Positions 18,492-28,828 of a stretch of 64,000 nucleotides of DNA are shown here, one piece after another. Every line of letters begins with the position of its first letter. Within the stretch, counting starts at the first letter, position 1. The position numbers and the translations under genes are program-made. Origin of the DNA: CAVZYN01 sp963779515 (GTDB lineage: Bacteria > Pseudomonadota > Alphaproteobacteria > Rhizobiales > Hyphomicrobiaceae); assembly GCA_963779515.1 (NCBI GenBank), contig CAVZYN010000002.1, positions 992,001 through 1,056,000 of the forward strand, in the 5' to 3' direction. The notes under the pieces were generated by a model. That model did no database searches and was not told where the DNA came from. It saw only the letters and a list, made by a program, of their open reading frames with translations.

Positions 18492-20019
18492 CTACTCCAA
18501 CCGCTCGGGCATGTACTGGTCGCGGGCGAGATCGGAGAAGCGGGTGATGCCGCCTTCGAAGGCGAGCTGCACGGTGCCGACGGGGCCGTGGCGCTGCTTG
18601 CCGATGATCACTTCGGCCTTGCCGGAGACGGCCTGCATCTTGACCATCCACTCCTGGAATTCGGCGGTGCCCTCGGCGGGCTTGGTGCGCTCGATGTAGT
18701 ACTCCTCGCGGAACACGAACATGACGACGTCGGCGTCCTGTTCGATCGAGCCCGAATTCACGCAAATCCGACAGCTGCGGCCGCTTGTCCTCGCGCTGTT
18801 CGACCTGACGCGAGAGCTGCGACAGTGCGACCACGGGGCACTCGAGCTCCTTCGCCAGCGCCTTGAGGCCGGTGGTGATTTCCGTGATTTCCTGGACGCG
18901 GCCTTCGGACGCCCGCTTGGATGAGCCGCTCAAGAGCTGGAGATAGTCGACGATCAGAAGCCCGAGGCCCTTCTGGCGCTTGAGCTTACGGGCGCGCGCC
19001 GCAAGTTGTGCGATCGAGATGCCGCCGGTCTGGTCGATGTAGAGCGGGATCTCCGACATTTCATTGGAGACCCGGACAAGGCTCTTGAACTCGTCCTCGC
19101 TGATCATGCCACGGCGGATCTTCTCAGAACCAATCGCGGCCTGCTCCGACAGAATACGCGTCGCGAGCTGTTCAGCGGACATTTCCAGCGAGAAGAAACC
19201 GACGATCGCGCCGTCGTGCGTCTTATCGGTTGGGTCCTTGTCCGGGTATTGCTGCAGCGACTTCAACCGCGCCTTGGCGACGTTGAAGGCGATGTTGGTG
19301 ACGAGCGCGGTCTTGCCCATGGACGGGCGGCCCGCGAGAATGATCAAGTCCGACGACTGCAAGCCGCCCATCTTGTTGTCGAGGTCGCGTAGCCCGCACG
19401 AAATCCCCGACAGCCCGCCGTCGCGCTCGTAGGCGGCGTTGGCCATGTGAATCGCGGTATTGAGCGCGAGGTTGAAGCCCATAAAACCTTGGCCGAACTT
19501 GCCGGTTTCGGCGAGCGCGAACAGGCGGCCTTCCAATTCCTCGATCTGATTCGATGGCGGGAAATCAACCGGCGTATCATACGCCGCGTTGACCATGTCC
19601 TCGCCGATCGTGATCAACTGGCGGCGGATCGCAAGATCGTAGACGGTCTGGCCGTAGTCCCGCGCGTTGATGATCGTCGTCGCGTTGACCGCGAGACGCC
19701 CCAGGTACTGTGGCACCGTCAGGCCTTGATCGATCGGTTCGTGGTTCTCGAAATAGGTCCGGAGCGTGATCGCGGTTGCTTGCTTGCCCGCGCCGATCAG
19801 CTTCGCCATGGTCTCGTAGATCTGGGCGTGCAGCGGATCGAAGAAGTGCTCCGGCAACAGGAAGCCCGACACGCGGTCGTGGGATTCATTGTTGACCAGG
19901 ATCGCGCCGAGCAGGGCCTGCTCGGCTTCGATATTGTGCGGGGCCATGCGGAACGGGACCGCCTCGGCGGCGAGTTCCTTGGCGGGAATGGGGGAAAGGG
20001 CGCGAGCAGGTTCTGTCAT
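18492..20019 (-). CDS. dnaB: replicative DNA helicase DnaB, with one-base frameshift
   Basis: The DnaB helicase unwinds DNA at the replication fork as a hexamer. The N-terminal domain opens with PHNIEAEQALLGAILVN. The RecA-like domain has Walker A GRPSMGKTALVTN, GFFSLEMSAEQLATRIL and LIVDYLQLL. Near 18,755 an extra T shifts the frame after LSDLRE. The remainder (SGSIEQDADVVMFVFREEYY to MPERLE) is in the next frame and ends at 18,492. The restored length is 508 residues. An essential replication gene would not be broken in a living cell, so this is almost surely a sequence error. Confidence 0.95.
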
Positions 20020-20141
20020 GCCCCCGGTGTAGGTGATTCCCGGGGCCGCAAGAGGGGGGAGGGGGTCATCCCCCGCCGTTGTTCCTCGTTATGCACACGG
20101 CCGGCAGGCAGCGCTTGCCTGTGCCAGAATCAGCTCGGGCG

Positions 20142-21404
20142 TCAATGCAACACCGGATCCGGCGCCTCGGGCCTTGGCGCCTGGTGCCGTTCTCGCCAGC
20201 CCAATTGCCGCTCCTGCCGATACATATAATCTCGCGTCAGCGGCAGCGCATCGATCCGGCGCGTCAGCTGAATTTGGAAAACCACGAGCTTCTGGTGCCG
20301 GAACGCCGTCTCCGAGCCCGCCAGATAGAACTCCCACATCCGGCAGAAGCGTTCGCCCATCAATTGAGCGGCCTCTGCCCGGTGGGCCAGGAAGCGCTCG
20401 CGCCACGCCCGCAGCGTCTCGGCATAGTGGAGCCGCAGGATCTCGACATCGGAGACGATGAGACCGGAGCGCTCGATCGGTGCCACCACCTCTGACAGCG
20501 CCGGGATATAGCCGCCGGGGAAGATGTGACGCGCGATGAATGGATTGGTGACGGCTGGCTCATCCGCACGGCCGATGGTGTGGATCAGGGCGACGCCATC
20601 AGGCGCCAAGAGGTCGCGCAGTTTTCGGAAGTACGCATCGTAGTGCACAATGCCCACGTGCTCGAACATGCCGACGGATACGATCCGGTCGAATAGGCCT
20701 TCGACCGTGCGATAGTCACGCAGTTCGAAGCGCACTTGGGCGGCAAGCCCGGTCTCGACGGCGCGGCGTTCGGCGCCTTTCAGTTGCTCGGTGCTGAGCG
20801 TGATGCCCGTGACATCGACGTTGGCGGTGCGCGCGAGATAGAGCGCAAGCCCGCCCCAGCCTGAGCCGATATCGAGCACTCGATGTCCGGGTTCCAATGC
20901 GAGCTTGGCTGCCAGATGCCGCTTCTTTGCCTGCTGCGCTTGGTCGAGGTCTGCGCCCGCTTGGAAGTAGGCGCAGGAATACTGGCGATCTGTGTCAAGG
21001 AACATGTCGTAGACATCGCCGCGAATATCATAGTGGTGCGCGACATTGCGCCGGGCGCGGCTTGCTGGATTGAACTGTGCGAGTCCGCGCATCAGGTAAC
21101 GCAATCCGTCGAGCCGCATGCTCCAGCGCGGGAGGGGATAGCGCTCTCCATTCGACAGCAGCAGCGTCAACAGGTCATAGATCGTGCCCTGCTCCAGGGT
21201 TAGCCGGCCGTCGGTATAGGCCTCGCCGAGACTTAGCTGCGGGTCGAGCGCCAGCCCATATTCGAGGCGGCGATCAGCCAACCGGATTGCAACCGGGCTC
21301 CCTGTGTGATCGCCGTACACTTTCGTTTGTCCACGCGCATCCGTGAGCCACAGCGTGCCATTTTGGATGAGTTGGCTCAGAAGGAGATCAAGACCCTTGA
21401 ACAT
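20142..21404 (-). CDS. cyclopropane-fatty-acyl-phospholipid synthase family methyltransferase
   Basis: A 420-residue SAM-dependent enzyme of the CFA synthase family. The N-terminal lipid-binding part (SLGEAYTDGRLTLEQGTIYDL) is followed by HHYDIRGDVYDMFLD and YSCAYF. The SAM motif is VLDIGSGWGGLALYLA, and GITLSTEQL and VSVGMFEHVG follow. These match the CFA synthase signature, so the likely job is methylenation of membrane lipid unsaturated chains, although the family also contains other mycolic or lipid methyltransferases. The C-terminal 30 residues are Arg/Pro-rich. The gene is transcribed divergently from the aminotransferase gene across 282 bases. Confidence 0.9.
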   Translation of the reverse strand: MFKGLDLLLSQLIQNGTLWLTDARGQTKVYGDHTGSPVAIRLADRRLEYGLALDPQLSLGEAYTDGRLTLEQGTIYDLLTLLLSNGERYPLPRWSMRLDGLRYLMRGLAQFNPASRARRNVAHHYDIRGDVYDMFLDTDRQYSCAYFQAGADLDQAQQAKKRHLAAKLALEPGHRVLDIGSGWGGLALYLARTANVDVTGITLSTEQLKGAERRAVETGLAAQVRFELRDYRTVEGLFDRIVSVGMFEHVGIVHYDAYFRKLRDLLAPDGVALIHTIGRADEPAVTNPFIARHIFPGGYIPALSEVVAPIERSGLIVSDVEILRLHYAETLRAWRERFLAHRAEAAQLMGERFCRMWEFYLAGSETAFRHQKLVVFQIQLTRRIDALPLTRDYMYRQERQLGWRERHQAPRPEAPDPVLH

Positions 21405-21686
21405 GACACTGAGACCGCCGCGCGCCGAGCGTACGTGGTTGGACGGAGCCGGCGCTCTTCACTCTACGTCCTGCGGTCACTTAGCGCCTATCGGCCGCCC
21501 GTCATTTGAGAAAACGCAAGCGCGGGCCTGTCTTTTAACATTTTGTTAAGAACCGCAGGCGGTTCGGTACAGGCGCGGCATCTAGTGGCGCGTGGATTGC
21601 TCAATGTTGGCGAACTCTTAGATTGGCCGAACCCGGATGTTCGGTTAACAAGGCCCATGGTTTGGACATAGCGGGATCGCCACGTA

Positions 21687-22829
21687 ATGAATGTACCGTT
21701 CTACCGCCACCAGCTCACCAGCACACACGCCGAGGCCATCGTTCGCGTCGTCGGCTCGCCAATGTTGACGTCGGGCGCCGTCGGCCGCGAGGTCGAGGGC
21801 CTGCTCTCCAAGTATTTCGATGTGCCGCACGCGATGCTGGTCAACAGCTGGACCAATGGCGCACTCGCCTGCCTGCTGGCCATGGATCTCAAGCCCGGCG
21901 ACGAAGTGATCGTACCGGCGATGACATTCATCGCCACCGCCAACATGGTCGAATTGATCGGAGGCAAGGCCGTCTTCGTCGACGTCGACCCGGACACGCT
22001 GTTGATTTCGATCGACAAGGTAAAAGCGGCGATTACCCCGCGCACAAAAGCAGTTCTGCCCGTGCACCTTTACGGCCAGATGGTTGACATCAAAGCCCTA
22101 CGCGCCGCTGTTGGTCCCGCAATCCGCATCATCGAGGACTGTGCGCATTGCTTCGAGGGCACCCTCAATGGCGACCGCCCCGGCGCCCACTCCGACATCG
22201 CGATCTTCTCATTCTATGCCACCAAGAACGTGACGTGTGGCGAGGGCGGCGCGATGATCACCAAGGATGCGGCGCTCGCCGAGAAATTGAAGGTGACGCG
22301 CCTGCACGGTATGTCGGCGGGTGCCATCGACCGGTTCCGCTCTGGCACCTACAATCACTGGGATATGCTCCAGCTCGGCGTGAAGGCCAATCTGCCCGAT
22401 CTGCTGGCCGCGTTGATCCCGCCACAGATGCCGGAAATTGAAAGTAAGCTCGCCGAGCGCGAGCGGCTCGCGCAACGCTACGAAAAGGCTCTCGCCGGCA
22501 ATAACCTGATCCAGTTGCCAAAGGCGGTCGCTGGCGGCAAACACGCGCGCCATCTTTTTGTCATCGCGGTGCCGGGCACCTTGCGCGACCCGTTGATGCT
22601 CGCCCTCAACGGCGCTGGTGTTGGCTGTACGGTCAACTATCGCAACGTCCCGACGCTGACCTATTTCCGTGAGAAGTATGGGTTCACGGCCTCCAGCTTT
22701 CCCATTGCCGAGACCTGGGGTGCGGGCACGATCAGTTTGCCCCTTTTCCCGGGGCTGACAGACGCCGAACAGGATCATGTGATCGCAACCCTCAAACGGG
22801 AGCTTGAGCGTTTGGCGGCATCACATTAA
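21687..22829 (+). CDS. DegT/DnrJ/EryC1/StrS family PLP aminotransferase
   Basis: A 380-residue sugar aminotransferase-type enzyme. Fold-type I landmarks are the GDEVIVPAMTFIATANMV block, the IIEDCAHCFEG aspartate motif that binds the pyridine ring, and the PLP lysine Lys180 in FYATKNVTCGEGG. Such enzymes aminate nucleotide-linked keto sugars for O-antigen or capsule, or modify glycans. The next gene, 80 bases on, is a sugar-nucleotide-type epimerase, so the two likely act in one surface-glycan pathway. Confidence 0.93.
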   Translation: MNVPFYRHQLTSTHAEAIVRVVGSPMLTSGAVGREVEGLLSKYFDVPHAMLVNSWTNGALACLLAMDLKPGDEVIVPAMTFIATANMVELIGGKAVFVDVDPDTLLISIDKVKAAITPRTKAVLPVHLYGQMVDIKALRAAVGPAIRIIEDCAHCFEGTLNGDRPGAHSDIAIFSFYATKNVTCGEGGAMITKDAALAEKLKVTRLHGMSAGAIDRFRSGTYNHWDMLQLGVKANLPDLLAALIPPQMPEIESKLAERERLAQRYEKALAGNNLIQLPKAVAGGKHARHLFVIAVPGTLRDPLMLALNGAGVGCTVNYRNVPTLTYFREKYGFTASSFPIAETWGAGTISLPLFPGLTDAEQDHVIATLKRELERLAASH

Positions 22830-22909
22830 TAGGGAGTAATCCGTCCACGGCCGGCAACGAACAGACAACAAACCAGACGACAGTACAGTAGCGTACAGAG
22901 GGTAAGGGC

Positions 22910-23932
22910 ATGACGCGTATCGCAATTACAGGCGCAGGTGGCTATATCGGCTCCGTGCTGGTGGAAGAGGCACTGAAGGCGGGGTACGAGGTCACCGCCA
23001 TCGACCGCTTCTTCTTCGGTCTCGATCTGATGGACGAGTTCCGCCATGCTGCCGGCTTCCGCACCATCCGCAAGGATATCCGCGAGATTAAGCCGGAAGA
23101 CTTCGACGACGTCGACATCGTGCTCGACCTTGCGGCGCTGTCGAACGATCCCGCCGGCGACCTCGATCCAGATCTGACGCAATCGATCAATGTCGGAGGC
23201 CGCACCCGCTCGATGTCCGTCGCCAAAGAGGCCGGCGTCAAGCGCTACGTGATGGCAAGCTCATGCTCGGTCTATGGATTCTCTGATCAAGGTGATCTCA
23301 CCGAAACCAGTCCGACAAACCCGCTGACCGAATACGCCAAGTCCATGCTTGGCGCGGAAGATCATCTCTTCAGCTTGAGTGGCGATGACTTCGTCACCAC
23401 GGCGTTCCGCAATGCGACCGTATTTGGCCTGTCGCGCCGCATGCGTTTCGACCTTGTCGTCAACATCATGACCAAGAATGCCGTCGAGACCGGCAAGCTC
23501 TCGGTGACGGGCGGCGGCATGCAGTGGCGCCCGCTGGTGCACGTGCGCGATGTCGCGCGCTGCTTCCTCCACTGCGTCAAGCAGCCGGCATCAGTCGTCA
23601 ACGGTCAGCGTTTCAACATCGGGCTGACGAATATTCAAGTTCGCCCGTTGGCCTATCTGGTGCGTGAATCGCTGCCGTTCCCGGTGCAGATCGACATGGT
23701 GGCCGGTACCAACGATCACCGTAGCTACAGCGTCTCCTATTCGAAAATGCGCGACGTGCTCGGCTACAAGCCGCAGTTCGATATTCCGTACGGTGTCAAC
23801 GAAATCTACAGCGCCATCAAGGAAGGTGGCGTCGACCTCGGCGGTCGCACCTCGACGGTTGGATGGTACAAGCACCTGATCGCCTCGGATCGCCTCGTCG
23901 AACAGGTCCGGCTCAACGGCCGCATTCTCTAA
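22910..23932 (+). CDS. NAD-dependent epimerase/dehydratase (extended SDR)
   Basis: A 340-residue extended short-chain dehydrogenase. It has the N-terminal NAD motif ITGAGGYIGS (residues 4-13) and the catalytic Tyr-x3-Lys in YAKSM. A Ser/Thr region (ASSCSVYG) and the C-terminal SYSKMRDVLGYKP typical of sugar-nucleotide epimerases are also present. The start follows AGAGGGTAAGGGC. It probably acts with the preceding aminotransferase on a nucleotide sugar; the exact sugar cannot be read. Confidence 0.9.
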   Translation: MTRIAITGAGGYIGSVLVEEALKAGYEVTAIDRFFFGLDLMDEFRHAAGFRTIRKDIREIKPEDFDDVDIVLDLAALSNDPAGDLDPDLTQSINVGGRTRSMSVAKEAGVKRYVMASSCSVYGFSDQGDLTETSPTNPLTEYAKSMLGAEDHLFSLSGDDFVTTAFRNATVFGLSRRMRFDLVVNIMTKNAVETGKLSVTGGGMQWRPLVHVRDVARCFLHCVKQPASVVNGQRFNIGLTNIQVRPLAYLVRESLPFPVQIDMVAGTNDHRSYSVSYSKMRDVLGYKPQFDIPYGVNEIYSAIKEGGVDLGGRTSTVGWYKHLIASDRLVEQVRLNGRIL

Positions 23933-23953
23933 TCCGCTTTGGCGTGCCGTCAC

Positions 23954-24670
23954 TCATCGCCCGTCGCTCTTACGGAGGCGGGCGAGGGTGACGTCGACAG
24001 GTGCCTTGCCGGTGCGGCCGGAAGCGTCGGCGGTGGTCACGACGTCGATGCGGCCGCGCCAGCCGCCGTCTTCGAGTGCGCTCAAGAAGTCGAGCGTGTG
24101 CGGGCGGCCGGGATCGGCGAGCCAAATTTCGCCTCCGGGTGCGAGGCTGCGGGCAAAGATCGCGGCCAACAGCGGATGCACCGCACGTTCGTAGACGATG
24201 TCAGCGCCGAGGATCAGATCGTACTGCGCGGCGTGCTGCCAGTCGCGCCAGTCAGCTTGGAACTGCGAGATGCCTCCGACATCATTGGCTGCGGCGTTGT
24301 GGGCACTCAGCCGCAAGGCGCGCGGCTCGTGGTCGGTCTGCGTAATGATGCCGCCAAGCGCTTGTGCGACGACACCCGAGAGCCCAACGCCGCATCCCAG
24401 TTCCAGGATCTGCTTTCCCTGTATCGCTTCGGGGTGTGCCGCGATCATATTGGCTAGGGCAATGGCGGATTCCCAGAGCAAAAGGCCGTAAGGGATCTGG
24501 TCGAACCGTTCGGCGAGATCGAGCAGCGCGTCCTGGTCACGCACCGCCGTGATCCGCCACTCGCGTTGGGCAATCGTGATTGGAATCGTCTCGAGCGGAA
24601 GAAGCGAAAGCAGAGGGTCGTTGACAGCGGCGGCGGCGTCGGCGTCGGAGCAATCTTGCGGTCGTTTCAT
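23954..24670 (-). CDS. class I SAM-dependent methyltransferase, METTL20/lysine-methyltransferase-like
   Basis: A 238-residue methyltransferase with SAM motif I ILELGCGVGLSG, the following acidic TDHEPRAL, and the LILGADIVYER motif IV. This combination is characteristic of the methyltransferase-16 group, which includes the electron-transfer-flavoprotein beta lysine methyltransferases of alphaproteobacteria and mitochondria. That identity is an inference. The gene is convergent with the epimerase gene and divergent from lysA. Confidence 0.8.
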   Translation of the reverse strand: MKRPQDCSDADAAAAVNDPLLSLLPLETIPITIAQREWRITAVRDQDALLDLAERFDQIPYGLLLWESAIALANMIAAHPEAIQGKQILELGCGVGLSGVVAQALGGIITQTDHEPRALRLSAHNAAANDVGGISQFQADWRDWQHAAQYDLILGADIVYERAVHPLLAAIFARSLAPGGEIWLADPGRPHTLDFLSALEDGGWRGRIDVVTTADASGRTGKAPVDVTLARLRKSDGR

Positions 24671-24732
24671 TGCCTTGCGAGACCCATGGCTCAGCCCTAT
24701 AGATCGGCGAAGCCATAGCCGGATCGGACCCG

Positions 24733-26016
24733 ATGCACCACTTCAGTTATCGTCACGGTGAACTCCACGCCGAGGATGTGCCGTTGACGCGCATTGCCAC
24801 GGAGGTCGGCACGCCCGTCTATGTCTATTCGACCGCAACGTTGACGCGGCATTATCAGGCATTCGCCGGTGCCTTTGAGGGCAGCAAGGCACACGTCTAT
24901 TACGCCATGAAGGCCAACAGCAATTTGGGCGTGCTGCAGACGCTGGCCGCGCTCGGGGCGGGTGCCGATACGGTGTCGGAAGGCGAGATCCGGAAAGCGA
25001 TGGCCGCTGGCATTCCGGTGTCGAAGATCGTGTTCTCCGGTGTCGGCAAGAGTGAGACGGAGCTCGCGTTCGCGGTCGATGCCGGACTCTATCAGATCAA
25101 CATCGAGACCGAGGGTGAGCTGCATATGCTGTCCCGGATCGGGGCCGCGAAGGGTAAGCGCCCGGCGGCCGTGTTCCGCATCAATCCGGATGTCGGCGCC
25201 GGCGGCCACGCGAAGATCACGACGGGATCGTCGGCCAACAAGTTCGGCATCAGTTTAGGCGAAGCGGAGCGGCTATACGATGTGGCGGCCAACCTCGCGG
25301 GCGTGAAGATGGTCGGGCTCGCGGTCCACATAGGTAGCCAGATTCGCGAACTCGACGATCTGGAGGCGGCATTCAAGCGCATGCGCGGACTGACCGAGAA
25401 ACTGCGTGCGACGGGCCACACCGTCGAGCGGCTCGATCTCGGCGGCGGTCTCGGCATTCCTTATGAAATGGCGGACGCCGTCAACGAAGGTGGCGATCTG
25501 ATCAATGCCTATGCCGCGATGGTGCGGCAGACGTTCTCGGGACTCGATGTGGAACTCGGTTTCGAGCCGGGCCGCATCATCGTCGGCAACGCCGGCATCT
25601 TGCTGTCGCGGGCGCTGACGTTGAACCCGCGACCGGCGAAGACGTTTCTAGTCGTCGATGCGGCAATGAACGATCTCATTCGACCGGCCATGTACGACGC
25701 GTTCCACGACATCTGGCCGGTCAAGGAGGCGCAGAAGAATGCGCCGCGAATCGCTTACGATGTGGTGGGTCCTATCTGCGAGTCCGGCGACACTTTTTGC
25801 ACCGATCGCCTGATGCCCAGCGTCGCGTCAGGCGAGTTCGTGGCGTTCATGACGGCGGGTGCCTATGGGGCCACCATGTCGTCGACCTACAACACACGGC
25901 CGCTGGTGCCCGAAGTTCTGGTCAAAGGCGCAGAATTCGCGGTCGTGCGGCCACGTCCGAGCTATGAAGAGTTGATTGGCCTTGATCGCCCCGCGCCGTG
26001 GCTCGCGACGCGCTAG
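24733..26016 (+). CDS. lysA: diaminopimelate decarboxylase
   Basis: The last enzyme of lysine synthesis: it decarboxylates meso-diaminopimelate using PLP. At 427 residues it has normal length. The PLP lysine is Lys60 in VYYAMKANSN. GGGLGIPY and the FEPGRIIVGNAG phosphate-binding region follow. The active-site cysteine lies in GPICESGDTF, and the C-terminus has GAYGATMSSTYN. It is followed after 103 bases by the TIGR02302 protein gene, a neighbour pair conserved in Rhizobiales. Confidence 0.96.
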   Translation: MHHFSYRHGELHAEDVPLTRIATEVGTPVYVYSTATLTRHYQAFAGAFEGSKAHVYYAMKANSNLGVLQTLAALGAGADTVSEGEIRKAMAAGIPVSKIVFSGVGKSETELAFAVDAGLYQINIETEGELHMLSRIGAAKGKRPAAVFRINPDVGAGGHAKITTGSSANKFGISLGEAERLYDVAANLAGVKMVGLAVHIGSQIRELDDLEAAFKRMRGLTEKLRATGHTVERLDLGGGLGIPYEMADAVNEGGDLINAYAAMVRQTFSGLDVELGFEPGRIIVGNAGILLSRALTLNPRPAKTFLVVDAAMNDLIRPAMYDAFHDIWPVKEAQKNAPRIAYDVVGPICESGDTFCTDRLMPSVASGEFVAFMTAGAYGATMSSTYNTRPLVPEVLVKGAEFAVVRPRPSYEELIGLDRPAPWLATR

Positions 26017-26119
26017 GAACGGGAAAATGGCTGCGCGCCTCATTTGTGCCAGCAACTATCGGTTGACCTATCAGCCCGAAGTGATGTGTCATCGACTTAT
26101 CACATGCTAAGGTGGACCG

Positions 26120-28828
26120 ATGAACGGCGGCCGACAGCAAGATCCAGCGTCCAATCCGGCTCCTGTGGCGGTTTCGTCGCCCGGAGTGGCGGCGTTCGAG
26201 CGCAAAATTCGCAACAGCCGGTTCGCGCTGATGTTCGAGGAGGTCTGGCCGCGCGCGTGGCTGCTGATCGGTCTCGCGGCCGTGTTCGTGCTCGTTTCGA
26301 TGCTGGGAGTTTGGCAAGGCCTCTCCGATATTGCGCACACGGCATTGCTCGTGTTGTTCGGCCTCGCGGCCCTGGCGGTGTTGGTTTGGATTGCGCGCGT
26401 GAGGATTCCGACGCGTGAGGAAGCGGTGCGCCGGTTGGAGCGCGTCTCCGGCGTCGCGCATCGGCCCGCGTCCTCTTATGAAGATAATCTGACGATCAAT
26501 GCCGGCGATCCTCGTACGGTCACGCTCTGGGAGGCGCATAAGCGGCGATTGGCGGCGCTGATCGAACGTCTGCGCGTTGGTCCGCCGTCGCCACGTACGG
26601 ACCGGCGCGATCCCTTCGCGCTCCGCGTCGCGCTCCTACTTGGTGCGCTCGTGATGACTGTGTTGGTTGGTGACGGTGCGGCGGATCGCATTCGCTCAGC
26701 CTTCCGCTACGGACCTTCGGTGCGCGCGCTCGAGGCACGGCTCGATGCGTGGGTAACGCCGCCCGCTTATGCCGGCAAGGCGCCGATCATGCTTGCCGAT
26801 GGCGCCAATCCGATCGGTGCGCGCGGACCGGTGACCGAGCCGATCGAGACCCCGACGGGTAGCCAGATGGTGGTTCGATCGAGCGGTAGCGCGGGTAAGC
26901 TCACGCTCGAATTCAAGCCGATCTCGGATGGCGAGGTGACGCGCGTCGAGGCGCCGGCGCCCGCCAACCCATCTGATGTCGCTGAACTGAAGCTCGATCT
27001 CACAACGTCGGGAACTGTCAGTGTCCTCCTCGGGGGTAACAAGGTCGCGAGCTGGCCGTTCAACGTCAGCCCGGATTTTCCGCCGAAGATCGCGTTGACA
27101 AAAGATCCCGAGCGCACGCTGAGGGGATCACTGCGGCTGACGTTCAAAGTCGAGGACGACTACGGCGTTGTCTCAGCGGACGCGAAGTTCTCGCGGCCTG
27201 CACGAAAGGCGGATACATCGTCCACGGCTTGGGCACGCGAAGGCGCGAAGCTGAAGGGCCTGCGGCTGCCGCTCGAGCGCCCGCCGTCGTTGTCGCTGCG
27301 CCTGCCGAAGGCCTATCCCAAGCAGGCCGAAGGCACGAGCCTGCTGGAAATTTCGGATCACCGCTGGGCGGGGCTCAAGGCGCAGTTGACGTTAGTCGCC
27401 AAGGATCTCGCGGGCCAGACCGGCTTGAGCGATCCAGTCGAAATCACGTTGCCGGAGCGGCGCTTTCAAAAGCCGCTCGCGCGCGCCGTGATCGAGCAAC
27501 GCCGCCGGCTTGTCGATGACAGCCGCAACAACAAGGGCGTTGCGTTCGCGCTCGATGCGCTGACGATGGAGCCCGAAGGGTTCGTCGATAGTCTTCAAGT
27601 GTATCTCGGCTTGCGCACCGTCTATTGGCGGCTGCAGAAGGATCAGAACAGGCGCGAATTGAACCTTTCGATCGCGCAACTCTGGAGCATAGCCAACCGT
27701 ATCGAGGACGGTTCGCTGACAGATGCAGAGCGCGCCTTGCGGCAAGCGCAGGAGCGGTTGCAGAAGGCACTGGAAGAGGGCGCAACCGACCAGGAACTGC
27801 AGAAGCTGATGCAGGAACTGCGGCAGGCGATGGCGCAGTTCATGCAAGAACTTGCACGCCAAGCCCAGGATCAGCCGCAGGACATGCAGGGCACGGATCC
27901 GAACGCGCAGGTGCTGTCGCAGCGCGATCTCGAGCAGATGATGCGTAATCTCGAGAACATGGCGCGCTCGGGCAATCGCGAGCAGGCGCAGGAGATGCTC
28001 AGCCAATTGCGCGATCTGATGGACCGCATGCAGTCGGGGCGCATGCAGAGCCAGCAGCAGCGTCAGCAGGGCCAGCGCATGGGCCAGATGATGAATGAAC
28101 TGGGCGATCTGATCGGGCGTCAGCAGCGGCTAATGGACGAAACCTTCGGCCAGCAGAACCAGGACGGACAACAGGGTCAACAGGGGCAGCGCGGTCAGCA
28201 GGGACAGCGGGGCCAACAGGGCCAGCAAGGCCAACAGGGACAACGCGGCCAACAACAAGGCCAAGGTCAGGGCCAACGCGGGCAGCGCGGTCAACAAGGT
28301 CAAGGACAAGAGCAGGGGCAGGGGCAAGGCCAAGGTCAGGGGCAAGGCATGAGTCCGGGTGAACTGGCCGAACGCCAGCAGGCCCTGCGCGACATGCTCG
28401 GCCGGCTCGAGCGCGGCATGCGCGACATGGGCATGAACCCTGGCAATCAGTTCGGTGGCGCCCGCGATGCGATGGAGCGCGCCGAGCAGGCCTTGCGCGG
28501 GGGCAACCTCGATGGCGCGACCGAGCAGCAAGCGCAGGCGCTCGAGCAGTTGCGACAAGCCGGACGCGAAATGGCACAGCAGATGATGCGGCAGATGCCC
28601 TCGCCGTACGGGATGACGGGGCAACCGCCCGAGCTCGATCCGCTCGGCCGGCCGCCGTCTCACACGGACCTCGGGCAGCAAGATCCGGGCACGGGCGTGA
28701 AGGTCCCCGATCAGATCGACATGCAGCGCGCGCGGGAAATTCTCGAGGAATTGCGCCGCCGCCTTGGTGAGCAGATGCGGCCGCCGGTCGAACTCGACTA
28801 TCTCGAAAGACTTCTCAAGCGCTTCTGA
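26120..28828 (+). CDS. TIGR02302 family (DUF4175) membrane protein with Gln/Gly-rich repeats
   Basis: A 902-residue protein. Two membrane helices near residues 48-68 and 75-93 and a third near 172-192 anchor it. A large extracytoplasmic region of DUF4175 type follows. From about residue 500 onward it is helical and Gln-rich (LRQAQERLQKALEEG), with a Gln/Gly repeat tract at about residues 678-742. The C-terminus (RAREILEELRRRLGE ... LDYLERLLKRF) is typical for the family. Function is unknown; conservation beside lysA in Rhizobiales suggests an envelope role. Confidence 0.88.
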   Translation: MNGGRQQDPASNPAPVAVSSPGVAAFERKIRNSRFALMFEEVWPRAWLLIGLAAVFVLVSMLGVWQGLSDIAHTALLVLFGLAALAVLVWIARVRIPTREEAVRRLERVSGVAHRPASSYEDNLTINAGDPRTVTLWEAHKRRLAALIERLRVGPPSPRTDRRDPFALRVALLLGALVMTVLVGDGAADRIRSAFRYGPSVRALEARLDAWVTPPAYAGKAPIMLADGANPIGARGPVTEPIETPTGSQMVVRSSGSAGKLTLEFKPISDGEVTRVEAPAPANPSDVAELKLDLTTSGTVSVLLGGNKVASWPFNVSPDFPPKIALTKDPERTLRGSLRLTFKVEDDYGVVSADAKFSRPARKADTSSTAWAREGAKLKGLRLPLERPPSLSLRLPKAYPKQAEGTSLLEISDHRWAGLKAQLTLVAKDLAGQTGLSDPVEITLPERRFQKPLARAVIEQRRRLVDDSRNNKGVAFALDALTMEPEGFVDSLQVYLGLRTVYWRLQKDQNRRELNLSIAQLWSIANRIEDGSLTDAERALRQAQERLQKALEEGATDQELQKLMQELRQAMAQFMQELARQAQDQPQDMQGTDPNAQVLSQRDLEQMMRNLENMARSGNREQAQEMLSQLRDLMDRMQSGRMQSQQQRQQGQRMGQMMNELGDLIGRQQRLMDETFGQQNQDGQQGQQGQRGQQGQRGQQGQQGQQGQRGQQQGQGQGQRGQRGQQGQGQEQGQGQGQGQGQGMSPGELAERQQALRDMLGRLERGMRDMGMNPGNQFGGARDAMERAEQALRGGNLDGATEQQAQALEQLRQAGREMAQQMMRQMPSPYGMTGQPPELDPLGRPPSHTDLGQQDPGTGVKVPDQIDMQRAREILEELRRRLGEQMRPPVELDYLERLLKRF
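28150..28346 (+). repeat. low-complexity Gln/Gly codon repeats inside the TIGR02302 gene
   Basis: The stretch is a degenerate tandem array of caacaggg, ggccag and cagcgc units coding for QQGQRGQQG-type repeats. It stays in frame throughout. Such arrays change length by slippage and are prone to assembly collapse, so the repeat number here may not be exact. Confidence 0.8.

Noticed and set aside
28150..28346. A CRISPR-like array
   Set aside because: Repeat units are short, degenerate, in coding frame, and without unique spacers.
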